From assembly GCA_964445105.1 (NCBI GenBank), contig CAYUJS010000045.1:1-16206 (forward strand): a stretch of DNA of 16,206 bases, read 5' to 3'. Positions 6,585 through 14,269 of this stretch are shown piece by piece. Every line of letters begins with the position of its first letter. The first letter of the stretch is position 1. A model generated the notes under the pieces. It was given only the letters and a program-made list of their open reading frames with translations. It was not told where the DNA came from and ran no database searches. Both the position numbers and the translations under genes were made by a program. The DNA is from CAWBNS01 sp964445105. GTDB taxonomy: Bacteria; Chlamydiota; Chlamydiia; Chlamydiales; JAJFMA01.

Positions 6585-7994
6585 ATGGATAAAAAACCGC
6601 TGAAACAGGTGCTTATCGACATCGAAGAGATCTCCTCCGATGGATTTGGTGTAGGCTTTTTTGTGCTAGAGGATGGCTTGCGACGAGCGGTAGAGGTCCC
6701 CTTCACAATGCCGGGAGATCGCGTAAGAGCATCTATCATCAAAAAACGTCACGGGCAGTGGCTGGGCCGTTTGGAGGAGACAATCGATGCGTCCCCTTTG
6801 CGCGAGCCGCCCCGTTGTACCCATTTTGGTGCCTGCGGCGGCTGTCGTTGGCAGCACATGTCCTATGCGGAGCAGCTCGCCATTAAAGAACGTTGGCTCC
6901 TGCGCCATTTCGAGTCGTTTCTTGCGGGCGTAAAAATCTCTCCGATTATCCCTTGCGACCCACCTTGGCAGTACCGCAACAAAATGGAATTTTCTTTCTC
7001 GCAGGACGCTAAAGGGGAAAAATACCTCGGCCTGATGCAAGGCGGTAGGCAGAAGGTGGTGACGCTGACGGAATGTCATCTTACTCGACCTTGGTTTGTA
7101 GAGACGCTGCAGGCAGTGCGTGGCTGGTGGATAGAGTCGGGACTCGATGCCTATCGCCCTTACTCAGATAGCGGCTCGCTGCGTAACCTTACGCTCAGAG
7201 AGGGCACGCGCACTGGCGATCGCATGGCGGTGCTCACCGTGTCAGGTAATCCCGATTACGCGCTCACGCGTGAAGCACTAGACACCTTCAAAGCGGCGGT
7301 GGGGCCGAACGTCTCGTTGTTTTTACGAGTACAGCAGATTGCTAAAGGTCGCCCCACACAGTTTTTTGAGATGCATTTGGCCGGCTCTGACCATATCAAA
7401 GAAATATTGCAAGTGCGCCTGAAGTTTTACGAAGCACCAATCCTTCTCAATTGCAATATCTCGCCTACAGCATTCTTTCAGCCAAATACTCTTCAGGCTG
7501 AAAAACTTTACTCAATGGCTCTGCAAATGATCCCCTTTAACGAAAAATCGGTCGTGTGCGACCTTTTTTGCGGTACAGGAACCCTAGGGTTGGCCGTCGC
7601 ACGACGTGTCAAAGAGGTAATTGGTGTGGAGCTCTCCCCAGAGTCTGCGCTGGACGCGCGTGAAAACGCAAAACGCAATCGCATTGAAAATATTGAGATA
7701 ATCACCGGAGACGCTGCGGTAGTGCTCGCTGGCTTGCAAGCGCAGGGCCGCCTCGCGCATGTAGATATTGTGATGGTGGACCCGCCTCGTTCTGGCCTGG
7801 CTCCGCAAATGATTGAGGCGCTTCTGTCTGTAGGCGCGCCCGAATTGCTCTACATTTCCTGCGCACCAAAATCGCAAGCGCGTGATTTGGCTATACTGCT
7901 TAAAGCGGGTTACCAGCTGGTGGAGATGCAGCCTGTGGACCAGTTTCCTCAGACAATCCACATAGAAAATATCGCCTATCTAAGGAAGCTATGA
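6585..7994 (+). CDS. TrmA/RlmD family RNA (uracil-5-)-methyltransferase
   Basis: This 469-residue enzyme methylates C5 of a uridine in RNA using S-adenosylmethionine. A TRAM-like domain comes first (about 8-65). Then come cysteines of a 4Fe-4S site, C78, C84 and C87 (CTHFGACGGC) with C164 (ECHL), a central domain, and a Rossmann methyltransferase domain with DLFCGTGTLG (326-335), DPPRSGL (399-405) and the catalytic cysteine C426 in YISCAPKSQARD. The 4Fe-4S cysteines favour the RlmD/RlmCD (23S rRNA) branch over TrmA. Start: ATG 6585 is preferred; a TTG at 6561 in frame is possible, and neither has a good ribosome binding site. The stop overlaps the tgt ATG by 4 bases. From memory, Chlamydiaceae carry a homolog (ygcA) next to hctA. 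Confidence 0.93.
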   Translation: MDKKPLKQVLIDIEEISSDGFGVGFFVLEDGLRRAVEVPFTMPGDRVRASIIKKRHGQWLGRLEETIDASPLREPPRCTHFGACGGCRWQHMSYAEQLAIKERWLLRHFESFLAGVKISPIIPCDPPWQYRNKMEFSFSQDAKGEKYLGLMQGGRQKVVTLTECHLTRPWFVETLQAVRGWWIESGLDAYRPYSDSGSLRNLTLREGTRTGDRMAVLTVSGNPDYALTREALDTFKAAVGPNVSLFLRVQQIAKGRPTQFFEMHLAGSDHIKEILQVRLKFYEAPILLNCNISPTAFFQPNTLQAEKLYSMALQMIPFNEKSVVCDLFCGTGTLGLAVARRVKEVIGVELSPESALDARENAKRNRIENIEIITGDAAVVLAGLQAQGRLAHVDIVMVDPPRSGLAPQMIEALLSVGAPELLYISCAPKSQARDLAILLKAGYQLVEMQPVDQFPQTIHIENIAYLRKL

Positions 7995-9103
7995 AATTTA
8001 CCCTCATTCAGCAGGATGGCCAAAGCAAAGCGCGCTTAGGCCGTCTTGAAACGGCTCATAGCGTCATCGATACGCCAGTTTTTATGCCGGTGGGCACGCG
8101 CGGCGCGGTAAAAACATTAACCAATCAGCAGCTGATCGACCTCGATGCACAGATCATTCTGGGCAATACCTACCACCTAATGTTGCGGCCAGGCAAGTCT
8201 ATTATCGATCAAGCAGGTGGGCTGCACGCCTTTATGCAATGGCCTCGCTCTCTTCTTACCGACTCCGGTGGTTTTCAGGTCTTTTCACTCGCCGCTCTCA
8301 ATAAGATTTCCGACCGCGGGGTAGAATTTCAGTCGCACATCGACGGAGCTCGGCACTTTTTAGGCCCTGTAGAAAGTATGGAGATCCAAAAATCTTTGGG
8401 ATCGGACATCGTAATGGCATTTGACCAATGCGCCCCCTATCCCTGCAGTCGTGAAGAGGTGCAAATCGCCTGGAAGCGCACCAAGCGTTGGGCGGAAACC
8501 TGCCGTAACTTTACTTTACAACCGCATCAAAACCTATTTGGTATTGTACAGGGCGGTACGGAGGAAGATTTACGGCAAGAGTCCGCACAAACATTAGCAG
8601 AGATGCAATTCGGTGGGTATGCCATTGGAGGCCTATCTGTCGGCGAACCAGCGCACTTGATGTACCACATGATCGATCTGACAGAACCGCACCTACCGCA
8701 GCACAAGCCCCGTTATTTAATGGGTGTCGGCACGCCACGCAATATCATCGAAGCGGTGATGCGCGGTATTGACATGTTTGATTGTGTCATGCCTACGCGC
8801 AACGCGCGCAACGGCACCGCTTTCACCTGGTCGGGTAAACTTTCCATTAAGGCGGGCCGTTATGCCAACGATTTTTCGCCGATTGATGCACGCGTCCCCG
8901 GCTACGCTAGCGGGTTTAGCAGGGCCTACATCCGCCACCTCCTGAACGTGGATGAGGTCACAGGCCTGACCCTGGTGACTTTGCACAATCTCGCCTTTTA
9001 TCTAGATTTTATGAAACAATTGCGCGCAGCGATCGGGCAAAGCGAACTTCCTGCGTTCTATCGTCGCGTATGTGAAATTTACCCTGAAACAGAAGGAACT
9101 TAA
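7991..9103 (+). CDS. tgt: tRNA-guanine transglycosylase (queuine/preQ1)
   Basis: This 370-residue enzyme exchanges the wobble guanine of tRNAs for Asp, Asn, His and Tyr with a queuosine base. Seen are DTPVFMPVGTRG (27-38), the DSGGFQ motif with catalytic D91, FDQCAPYP (144-151), GIVQGG (184-189), GGLSVGE (213-219) and the nucleophile D264 in DMFDCVMPTR. C147 and V216 match the bacterial preQ1-type pocket rather than the eukaryotic queuine type. Oddly, the zinc motif CxCxxC is absent: the aligned residues are V302, G304 and S307 (RVPGYASGFSRAYI), with a one-residue deletion, while the fourth ligand H332 (LHNLAFY) is kept. The ATG overlaps the upstream stop and has TAAGGA about 4 bases before it, so the two genes are co-transcribed. 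yajC follows 2 bases after the stop. Confidence 0.95.
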   Translation: MKFTLIQQDGQSKARLGRLETAHSVIDTPVFMPVGTRGAVKTLTNQQLIDLDAQIILGNTYHLMLRPGKSIIDQAGGLHAFMQWPRSLLTDSGGFQVFSLAALNKISDRGVEFQSHIDGARHFLGPVESMEIQKSLGSDIVMAFDQCAPYPCSREEVQIAWKRTKRWAETCRNFTLQPHQNLFGIVQGGTEEDLRQESAQTLAEMQFGGYAIGGLSVGEPAHLMYHMIDLTEPHLPQHKPRYLMGVGTPRNIIEAVMRGIDMFDCVMPTRNARNGTAFTWSGKLSIKAGRYANDFSPIDARVPGYASGFSRAYIRHLLNVDEVTGLTLVTLHNLAFYLDFMKQLRAAIGQSELPAFYRRVCEIYPETEGT

Positions 9104-9105
9104 AC

Positions 9106-9465
9106 ATGGTTACATGGCTTATTCTGCTCGCGAATGGCGAGATCCCACCGCCCGATATGCTGACGCAGTGGCAACCACTATTTATGATTGGCATTGCGCT
9201 ATTATTTTTCTATTTTATCCTCCTGCGCCCCGAACAGAAACGACGCAAGGAAATGGACGCTAAACGAGCGGCTCTACGCAAAGGCGATCGCGTGACAGCC
9301 ATGGGTATCATCGGCACAGTATTCAAAGTAACTGAAACTACGGTTATCCTAAAGATGGTCGACGGAGCCAAAATTGAATTTATCAAGGGTGCCATCACCG
9401 AAGTACTGCCAGTTGCCGACGAAGAAGTAAAAGAGGTCGAACGCAAAGAGACAGTAGAAGAGTAG
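9106..9465 (+). CDS. yajC: Preprotein translocase accessory subunit YajC
   Basis: This 119-residue protein has a short N-terminus, one membrane helix at about 22-42 (PLFMIGIALLFFYFILLRP), the YajC signature RPEQKRRKEMDAKRAALRKG directly after it, and a small soluble domain with GDRVTAMGIIGTVFKV. It ends in an acidic tail. YajC joins SecDF-YidC at the SecYEG export channel in the inner membrane. The gene starts 2 bases after tgt, with GAAGGAA about 9 bases upstream of the ATG inside the tgt end. A tgt-yajC pair is common in bacteria. It closes the plus-strand operon. Confidence 0.95.
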   Translation: MVTWLILLANGEIPPPDMLTQWQPLFMIGIALLFFYFILLRPEQKRRKEMDAKRAALRKGDRVTAMGIIGTVFKVTETTVILKMVDGAKIEFIKGAITEVLPVADEEVKEVERKETVEE

Positions 9466-9520
9466 TAAGCCCAAAAGCTATGACTGACTGTCATCCTGGT
9501 GAGGGTCAGCTGAAAAAGCG

Positions 9521-9556
9521 AAAAAAGGGAGAGGCTTTAGGCTCTCTCCCTTTTTT
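9521..9556. terminator. Bidirectional terminator between yajC and 933-aa gene
   Basis: A perfect 13-bp stem (AAAAAAGGGAGAG paired with CTCTCCCTTTTTT) encloses a loop of about 10 bases. A run of A precedes it and a run of T follows, so it can end transcription from both sides, as fits two convergent genes. Confidence 0.92.
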
Positions 9557-9575
9557 ATTGTTTAGCGACCAACTG

Positions 9576-12377
9576 TTAATAGTCTTCTGGGTTAAGTGGC
9601 AGTTGTTGGCGGATTGGCTCCAGATTTGCCGCCTCTTCTTCTAATAGCTCTTTTTGACCCCCTGGAAGGTCGGCAAGCGAATAAGTTCTGATGGGCTCGT
9701 GGTAGCTGTAGATAAGATCTGCTATTACAGCGGCCACCGCCTTCGGGGCTTTACTTTGCATTTCATAATAGGGTAAATCCTGGCTTTCGAAAATAGGATC
9801 GATGTGCTCCAGATGGTTGCGCAATCTTGTGAAAGCGCGAAGTTTTGCCTCTTGTTGCGCGCTCGCTTCAGGTATAATTTTATTTACGATGACGCGAATC
9901 TTTGAGTTGCCTAAAAATAAAATAATCTGTGGTAATAAATGAATGCTGGCTAAAAAGAAGCTCACGTCTTTTTGAAACTCCTTTTCCAGCACATCTTTAA
10001 GGGCATCCTTATCGGCAGTTACTTTAATTTGCTGCTCTTGTAGGAGTGTCTTAAGTTTTGCTAGACGGTTCTGTAGAGTGCTAAAAAGAGCTTCATAGGT
10101 GGGGGCAGGGTCTTTAACTACTTGGTCGCGCAGCGCCTGTATAACCCTGAAGTCGCTCTCCATGGCGCTCCTGATCTTTTGCTCTATCTGTAACCTTTTG
10201 TCTCTGTTGTCTTTTTCCTTGTTTTTTGTGTCTTCTGCTTGCAGCTTTCGATACTTTTTTTGGGCTGTTGATAGAAGATTGCCAATCTGTAAGATTTTTC
10301 GTTCTTCATCACCGCCCGGCTGCACTAGCGCTGCTTTGTTGAATGCTTGCCAAGGCGCCAGGCCATTAAGCATCTCTGAGAATTGTTGATCGTCGATGGT
10401 AAGCTTTTCTAGCTCTTTTCTATCTTTGTCGTTTAGCAGAGGATGGCCGGGGATAAAATGTGGGTCAGGGATAAGCGGTGGCCGGTTTTTAGGAAGAACG
10501 TGTTGAATGCTCTGCCAGTACTTTTGTACTGGCAATTTCCAATTTTCAAAGCTGAGCTCATTGACATCAACATGGGCATCAAAGGGCCAATCTATAAACT
10601 GGCTTTGCGTTTCAGCTATGGAGGCGTACACACTTTGTTTCAATTTAGCCAGTTCGCTGAACAGCAAACCCAAGGTAGCCTGTTCGTCTTCTAGGTTCAG
10701 CAATCTTTGCGAGAGGTAGCTGTCCATATGCACGAAACCAGCTCGGATTTCTCTAAGGCTTTCGGCATTGATGTAATCAATTTTTTTAAACTCTTGGGAG
10801 ATTAAATTCCGCCCGCTAAATATGTCACCTATAAGTTGTAAGCGTCTTAACCACGCCAGCCTTACTTTCAGTTTATCAAATCTTCGATCAGCGCAAGAAT
10901 GAAGGAGGCGCGCAGCCATGCTGGTCCCGGGTAAAACTTCTATACCTAAGCCTTGAAAGATGTCTTGAAAGCAATGTTCAATTTTTTTCTTGTCTTCTTT
11001 GCTTGTGCCTAGATCATACAGATTTGACATAGCCTCTGCATATGAGTCTAAATCCAGAACAAGGCCGGATCCACCGGCTGCTTGGGCGAGCCCGGGAATA
11101 GGTTGCTCTGTCTCCAAAGGAAGCAAGCATAGCAGGCGCCGCATACTAAACAGCCATTTAGTATATCTAAGCAAAAGCTCCAAATGAGGCAAAGCATCCA
11201 TTTTAAGATCACAAGGCAGCTGAACAGACGGTCCGATGCCTGCTTGAACAGCCGCTTCTTGGGCAGCAGCCAGTGCCGCGAAAAAACTTGCTAACTTGGG
11301 AATTTCAGTTAAGATATCCGCGCAAGCAGCCTTTACGACGAGGCTGTGGTTCGACAGTGCCAGGCGGAAGTGTTCAACCTGTGTCAGCAATTCGGGAGCC
11401 TGGCTAGGAGGAGGTGGGAAGTGTATACCACCAAGTTCTGTAGCATTTATAGAAGCTCTATCGCTGCAAAATATAGCTCCACAGAAGTCGAATAGGTACC
11501 AGCTGTCTACCCCTCGGGGCAAGTACCGGATTAGCCCTTCTCTTTCGTCCCTGGGAAAGCAATGAAGGGTTTTAAAAATCATGCGTAGGCAATTTTTTAA
11601 ATCATCAAAAAAGACATCAGCTCGCGTGCCTTCAAGAGTAAGGGTAAGTGCTTGGCCAATACGTAGTTCGCGTTGCTCTGTTGGTAAAGACCAAAAACCC
11701 GGATCTAGATAGAGTTTATAACAAACTAACTCTCTTAAGCTGTCCTGCTGCTTTTTCATATTAGAGACGTTTTCTAAACCCTCATGGAAGTTGTAATCTA
11801 TCAGAAAATTCAACAGATCTAGCACGTGCTGTACTTGTTCGCTGAAAGTATACGTTGATATATTTTCTGTTTTGCTTTCGAATGCCTGAAGCTTATTCTG
11901 GTATTCTTGGCAAAGGCATCGTTGGCGGTATAAAGATTCTACAAACCTAACCCGCTCTAATCCTGGCTTTCGGGTAAGTTCTTTAATTTCTGAGTCACAT
12001 TCTAAAACTTTTTTCTTGAATAAGCGATCGAGCTGTTCGCTCGCTTGTTTTTTTTGACGAAGAATTTGCAGGGCTACATCAAGCTCGGATAACTGTTTAC
12101 CCGATATGCCAATCTTTCGCAGGCCCCTCTTTAATTCATCTTTCTTGCTAATTTCCGAAGAATATTTTGAAATTTTTGAAGGCTGCGCTTCAGCTTCAGC
12201 GGAATAAAGTTGCTTAGCTGTCATAAAAGCCAGTAGGGCATCGCCATATTCGCCTAAGATTTTGTGAAATTCGCCAATCTTTACCAAAAGCTCAAGATTT
12301 TTGGGCTCTTCTAGTAGGCTACCATGACAAAATTTAATCTTCTGACGGGCCTGCTCAGGGGATAAATTTAAGTCCAC
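9576..12377 (-). CDS. Large unknown protein with paired Rx4H segments
   Basis: This 933-residue protein has no signal peptide or clear membrane helix, so it is probably cytoplasmic or a secreted effector. The N-terminus (about 27-60) looks like one TPR. Charged helical stretches follow at about 80-170, a proline run PPPP at 321-324, a Gly/Pro-rich middle, and a strongly charged coiled coil at about 700-800. Two segments resemble each other: LREIRAGFVHMDSYLSQ (541-557) and TRLRNHLEHIDPIFESQ (850-866). Each has an R-x4-H motif in a helix-rich setting, like HEPN RNase or nucleotidyltransferase-partner domains. The second has the favoured Asn after Arg. The function is unknown. The start is GTG at 12377 because GAGG lies 7 bases upstream and an in-frame stop is just before it. 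Confidence 0.8.
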   Translation of the reverse strand: MDLNLSPEQARQKIKFCHGSLLEEPKNLELLVKIGEFHKILGEYGDALLAFMTAKQLYSAEAEAQPSKISKYSSEISKKDELKRGLRKIGISGKQLSELDVALQILRQKKQASEQLDRLFKKKVLECDSEIKELTRKPGLERVRFVESLYRQRCLCQEYQNKLQAFESKTENISTYTFSEQVQHVLDLLNFLIDYNFHEGLENVSNMKKQQDSLRELVCYKLYLDPGFWSLPTEQRELRIGQALTLTLEGTRADVFFDDLKNCLRMIFKTLHCFPRDEREGLIRYLPRGVDSWYLFDFCGAIFCSDRASINATELGGIHFPPPPSQAPELLTQVEHFRLALSNHSLVVKAACADILTEIPKLASFFAALAAAQEAAVQAGIGPSVQLPCDLKMDALPHLELLLRYTKWLFSMRRLLCLLPLETEQPIPGLAQAAGGSGLVLDLDSYAEAMSNLYDLGTSKEDKKKIEHCFQDIFQGLGIEVLPGTSMAARLLHSCADRRFDKLKVRLAWLRRLQLIGDIFSGRNLISQEFKKIDYINAESLREIRAGFVHMDSYLSQRLLNLEDEQATLGLLFSELAKLKQSVYASIAETQSQFIDWPFDAHVDVNELSFENWKLPVQKYWQSIQHVLPKNRPPLIPDPHFIPGHPLLNDKDRKELEKLTIDDQQFSEMLNGLAPWQAFNKAALVQPGGDEERKILQIGNLLSTAQKKYRKLQAEDTKNKEKDNRDKRLQIEQKIRSAMESDFRVIQALRDQVVKDPAPTYEALFSTLQNRLAKLKTLLQEQQIKVTADKDALKDVLEKEFQKDVSFFLASIHLLPQIILFLGNSKIRVIVNKIIPEASAQQEAKLRAFTRLRNHLEHIDPIFESQDLPYYEMQSKAPKAVAAVIADLIYSYHEPIRTYSLADLPGGQKELLEEEAANLEPIRQQLPLNPEDY

Positions 12378-12384
12378 GGCTATA

Positions 12385-12388
12385 CCTC
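12385..12388 (-). promoter_or_regulatory. Ribosome binding site fixing a GTG start
   Basis: On the minus strand GAGG is followed by 7 bases and GTG at 12377. No ATG lies between it and the in-frame TGA upstream, so the 933-residue protein must start at this GTG or further in. Confidence 0.65.
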
Positions 12389-12409
12389 ATTGGTTATACA
12401 AAAGCCGAG

Positions 12410-12436
12410 ATTCTAGCAATCTTACTTTTTCGTCAA
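12410..12436 (-). promoter_or_regulatory. Candidate promoter of the 933-aa gene
   Basis: TTGACG (12436-12431) and TAGAAT (12415-12410) stand 15 bases apart on the minus strand, upstream of the GTG start. The spacer is shorter than usual, which lowers confidence. Confidence 0.3.
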
Positions 12437-12569
12437 TTAGAAATTTATTTTTTGATTTGCCCTGAAACAGGATAGCTGGCCACCTGCCGCGCCAAGGTAT
12501 TAGTCGGCAAGCAGTTTGCCACTTTTAAGGTCTAATTAAGCCGCTTCCCGCCATCTATCAGGAGCCTTG

Positions 12570-12860
12570 CTGCGAGAGCTTTTTACCCACAGAGGCCTCT
12601 TATATTTCTTTCGAGGAGGCGCATTTAAAAAGACAAAGATGAAGCATTTGCGGTAGCGTCAGTAGAAGCAACAAAAGCCCGGTACATGCTACGCAGCCTG
12701 TCCGACTTGAGAGATCTGGAGTTTGGACTAATTTTACCCGCTCCGCTCGCAAAACCAGATCACTGGGTTGGCGCAGGTTGATTCCTAAAGTTGCATAGGC
12801 GTGGGGCGATTTTTCGGCTAAATTCGCCGCATGCGCGGGTACCGCGCTCTAAGCTTTCTT
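12570..12860 (-). pseudogene. Decayed 3' half of a lipoprotein paralog
   Basis: The minus strand translates to fragments matching the C-terminal part of the intact gene next door. LLLLLLTLPQM aligns with LLLLLVLPPI, then after a +1 frameshift FIFVFL aligns with FIFIFL. Upstream, LGINLRQPSDLVLRAERV aligns with LRTNLDALNQSTEAVIRNAEAI. At DNA level 12650-12711 against the corresponding part of 13181-13243 gives about 42 of 62 identical bases, and the flanking AAAAGAYAAAGATGAAG is nearly identical. The former stop codon reads CAG. The N-terminal half is not recognisable. It is a dead tandem duplicate; the boundaries are approximate. Confidence 0.7.
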
Positions 12861-13044
12861 GCTTGTATAGCCGTTGGATCCGGGGCGATTGGTTTGGAAT
12901 CGCCTTTTTTGGCCGCTTTCTGGATAAGAGGGCGATCCAGTCTTTCTCCGCTTTTACATCCCTGCGAACTGCCGGGCGATTTTCTACGTGGTTTGAGAAT
13001 CAGGGTGGAAGCCCCAATTACCCAGATTATTATGAGCGTCTGCT

Positions 13045-13074
13045 AAAAAGAGCGGGAGTAAACCCCCGCCCTTT
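13045..13074 (-). terminator. Terminator of the coiled-coil lipoprotein gene
   Basis: On the minus strand AAAGGGCGGG pairs with CCCGCTCTTT (one mismatch) around an 8-base loop and continues into TT. It lies about 34 bases after the stop codon at 13108. Confidence 0.8.
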
Positions 13075-13107
13075 CGAGCTATTCACAGTTTTTCGGCAAG
13101 TGCCTTC

Positions 13108-14133
13108 CTACGAGCGAGGTTTTTTGCCAACCAGGGCTGCTATACCCGCTTCGATGCGGCGCAAAAAGATAAAGATGAAGATCGGCGGCAGCACCAGCAG
13201 AAGCAATAAAATCCCGACAAGCATTGCAAAGCCTGCCCCACTTGGGTTCAGGACAGCCACTAGGGCGGCGACTTGACCGATCGCTTCGGCATTGCGGATA
13301 ACTGCTTCTGTCGACTGGTTTAGGGCATCTAGGTTGGTGCGAAGGGCTTCTGTATTGCTCGCGAGCAGGTCAGCCGAGCTGCGGAAAGCTCGTGAGGACA
13401 GTTCGATCGCATCGCCGTTTGCCTGAATTTTTTGCGTACTTTGTTCGAGAACATCGGTCTGGTCAGCCAGTGCCTGAGTTCCTGTTTCGATGGACTTGCT
13501 GTTTTGATCCAAGCTGGCTTGCATGAGCTCTAAGCTGGCCGCATGGCTTTGTACCGCTAATGCGTGGTTTTGCACGGCGCTCATACTTTGGCTCAGTGAG
13601 CTAAGGCCAGCATTCAGCGTCTCAGAGGTCTCCTGCAAAGCTATACGGTGGTTATCGAGGGCCTGGTGGTAATTGCGCATGCACTCGATTTCTTGGTTTT
13701 TCGCTTCTACCTGACGAAGGGAGGCCTCATGTAGCAGGTCGATGGAACTGCGATGCAGTTCCAGCGCCCCATCATTTAGGGAGAGGCTTTGGTACAGCTC
13801 TTTAGGGTCTCTGAACGCTGCCAGCTCTTCTTCCTGAGGTTGAAGAGTTTCGTCATTCAGTGATAGGCTCTGGTGCACTTCGTGGACTTCTCTGATTGCT
13901 TCATCCAATTTGTTGCAACCCCTCTCAATGGCTGCTAGGCCCTCCTCCATAAGAGCGGTGGTCTCTTGGGCTACTTCTATTGCATGGCGCGACTCTTGCA
14001 GGGCTTCTTCCTCATCAGTCAAGACCCAGTAAGGCTCGCTGAGTGTATTGAAATCAACTGCTGTGCGCGAGCCTATCCCGCATCCAGACACAAGAAGAAG
14101 GGTACATCCTAAAAAAAATATCGTTCTAAACAC
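13108..14133 (-). CDS. Predicted lipoprotein with long coiled coil and C-terminal anchor
   Basis: This 341-residue protein begins MFRTIFFLGCTLLLVSGC, a typical lipoprotein signal with lipobox VSGC and lipidated C18. About 270 residues of helical, Gln/Ser/Asn/Glu-rich heptad-like sequence follow, with an imperfect internal repeat (QSLSLND at 88-94 and 115-121). A strong hydrophobic segment lies at about 302-323, followed by a basic end (GKKPRS). Start: GTG 14133 is preferred over ATG 14169 because GGAGGT lies 8 bases before it and the likely promoter -10 element covers the ATG. The family is unknown. It resembles elongated periplasmic spacers or tethers, but lipid plus a C-terminal helix is an unusual pair. 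A decayed relative lies downstream. Confidence 0.82.
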   Translation of the reverse strand: MFRTIFFLGCTLLLVSGCGIGSRTAVDFNTLSEPYWVLTDEEEALQESRHAIEVAQETTALMEEGLAAIERGCNKLDEAIREVHEVHQSLSLNDETLQPQEEELAAFRDPKELYQSLSLNDGALELHRSSIDLLHEASLRQVEAKNQEIECMRNYHQALDNHRIALQETSETLNAGLSSLSQSMSAVQNHALAVQSHAASLELMQASLDQNSKSIETGTQALADQTDVLEQSTQKIQANGDAIELSSRAFRSSADLLASNTEALRTNLDALNQSTEAVIRNAEAIGQVAALVAVLNPSGAGFAMLVGILLLLLVLPPIFIFIFLRRIEAGIAALVGKKPRS

Positions 14134-14140
14134 TTGCAAG

Positions 14141-14146
14141 ACCTCC
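14141..14146 (-). promoter_or_regulatory. Ribosome binding site deciding a GTG start
   Basis: GGAGGT on the minus strand lies about 8 bases before GTG 14133. The alternative ATG at 14169 has only a weak GAAG upstream, so this site sets the start of the lipoprotein. Confidence 0.75.
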
Positions 14147-14164
14147 AAAGTAAGGTGATCTACA

Positions 14165-14193
14165 TTCATAACAAAAATAGCTTCATTTGTAAA
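14165..14193 (-). promoter_or_regulatory. Promoter of the coiled-coil lipoprotein gene
   Basis: TTTACA (14193-14188), a 17-base spacer and TATGAA (14170-14165), with TG one base upstream of the -10 (extended -10), lie on the minus strand. The expected transcription start is about 14158, giving a leader of about 25 bases to GTG 14133. Confidence 0.55.
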
Positions 14194-14269
14194 TGTAACC
14201 TTAGGGGCAGGTGCAATTCAAATTGAGGTAAAATTTACTTAACCCTTTGGTGGAGAATGGAGAGCGGCT

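Larger units (their letters stand above)
12378..13107. other. Intergenic region with decayed paralog
   Basis: This gap of about 730 bp contains the promoter area of the 933-residue gene, a decayed copy of the neighbouring lipoprotein gene, and that gene's terminator. Several overlapping open frames on both strands (for example 12831-13046 plus) have no ribosome binding site and overlap these elements, so I do not call them genes. Nothing else was seen at 12440-12565. Confidence 0.6.

Noticed and set aside
11337..11606. Further R-x5/6-H matches (RLALSNH, RMIFKTLH) in the 933-residue protein
   Set aside because: They lack the shared flanking residues of the two chosen segments, and such loose patterns are frequent by chance.
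12831..13046. 71-codon plus-strand frame with a signal-peptide-like start
   Set aside because: It has no ribosome binding site, overlaps the decayed paralog on the other strand and runs into the terminator.
14134..14169. ATG 14169 as start of the coiled-coil lipoprotein
   Set aside because: It falls in the likely -10 box, lacks a good ribosome binding site, and would bury the lipoprotein signal behind 12 extra residues.
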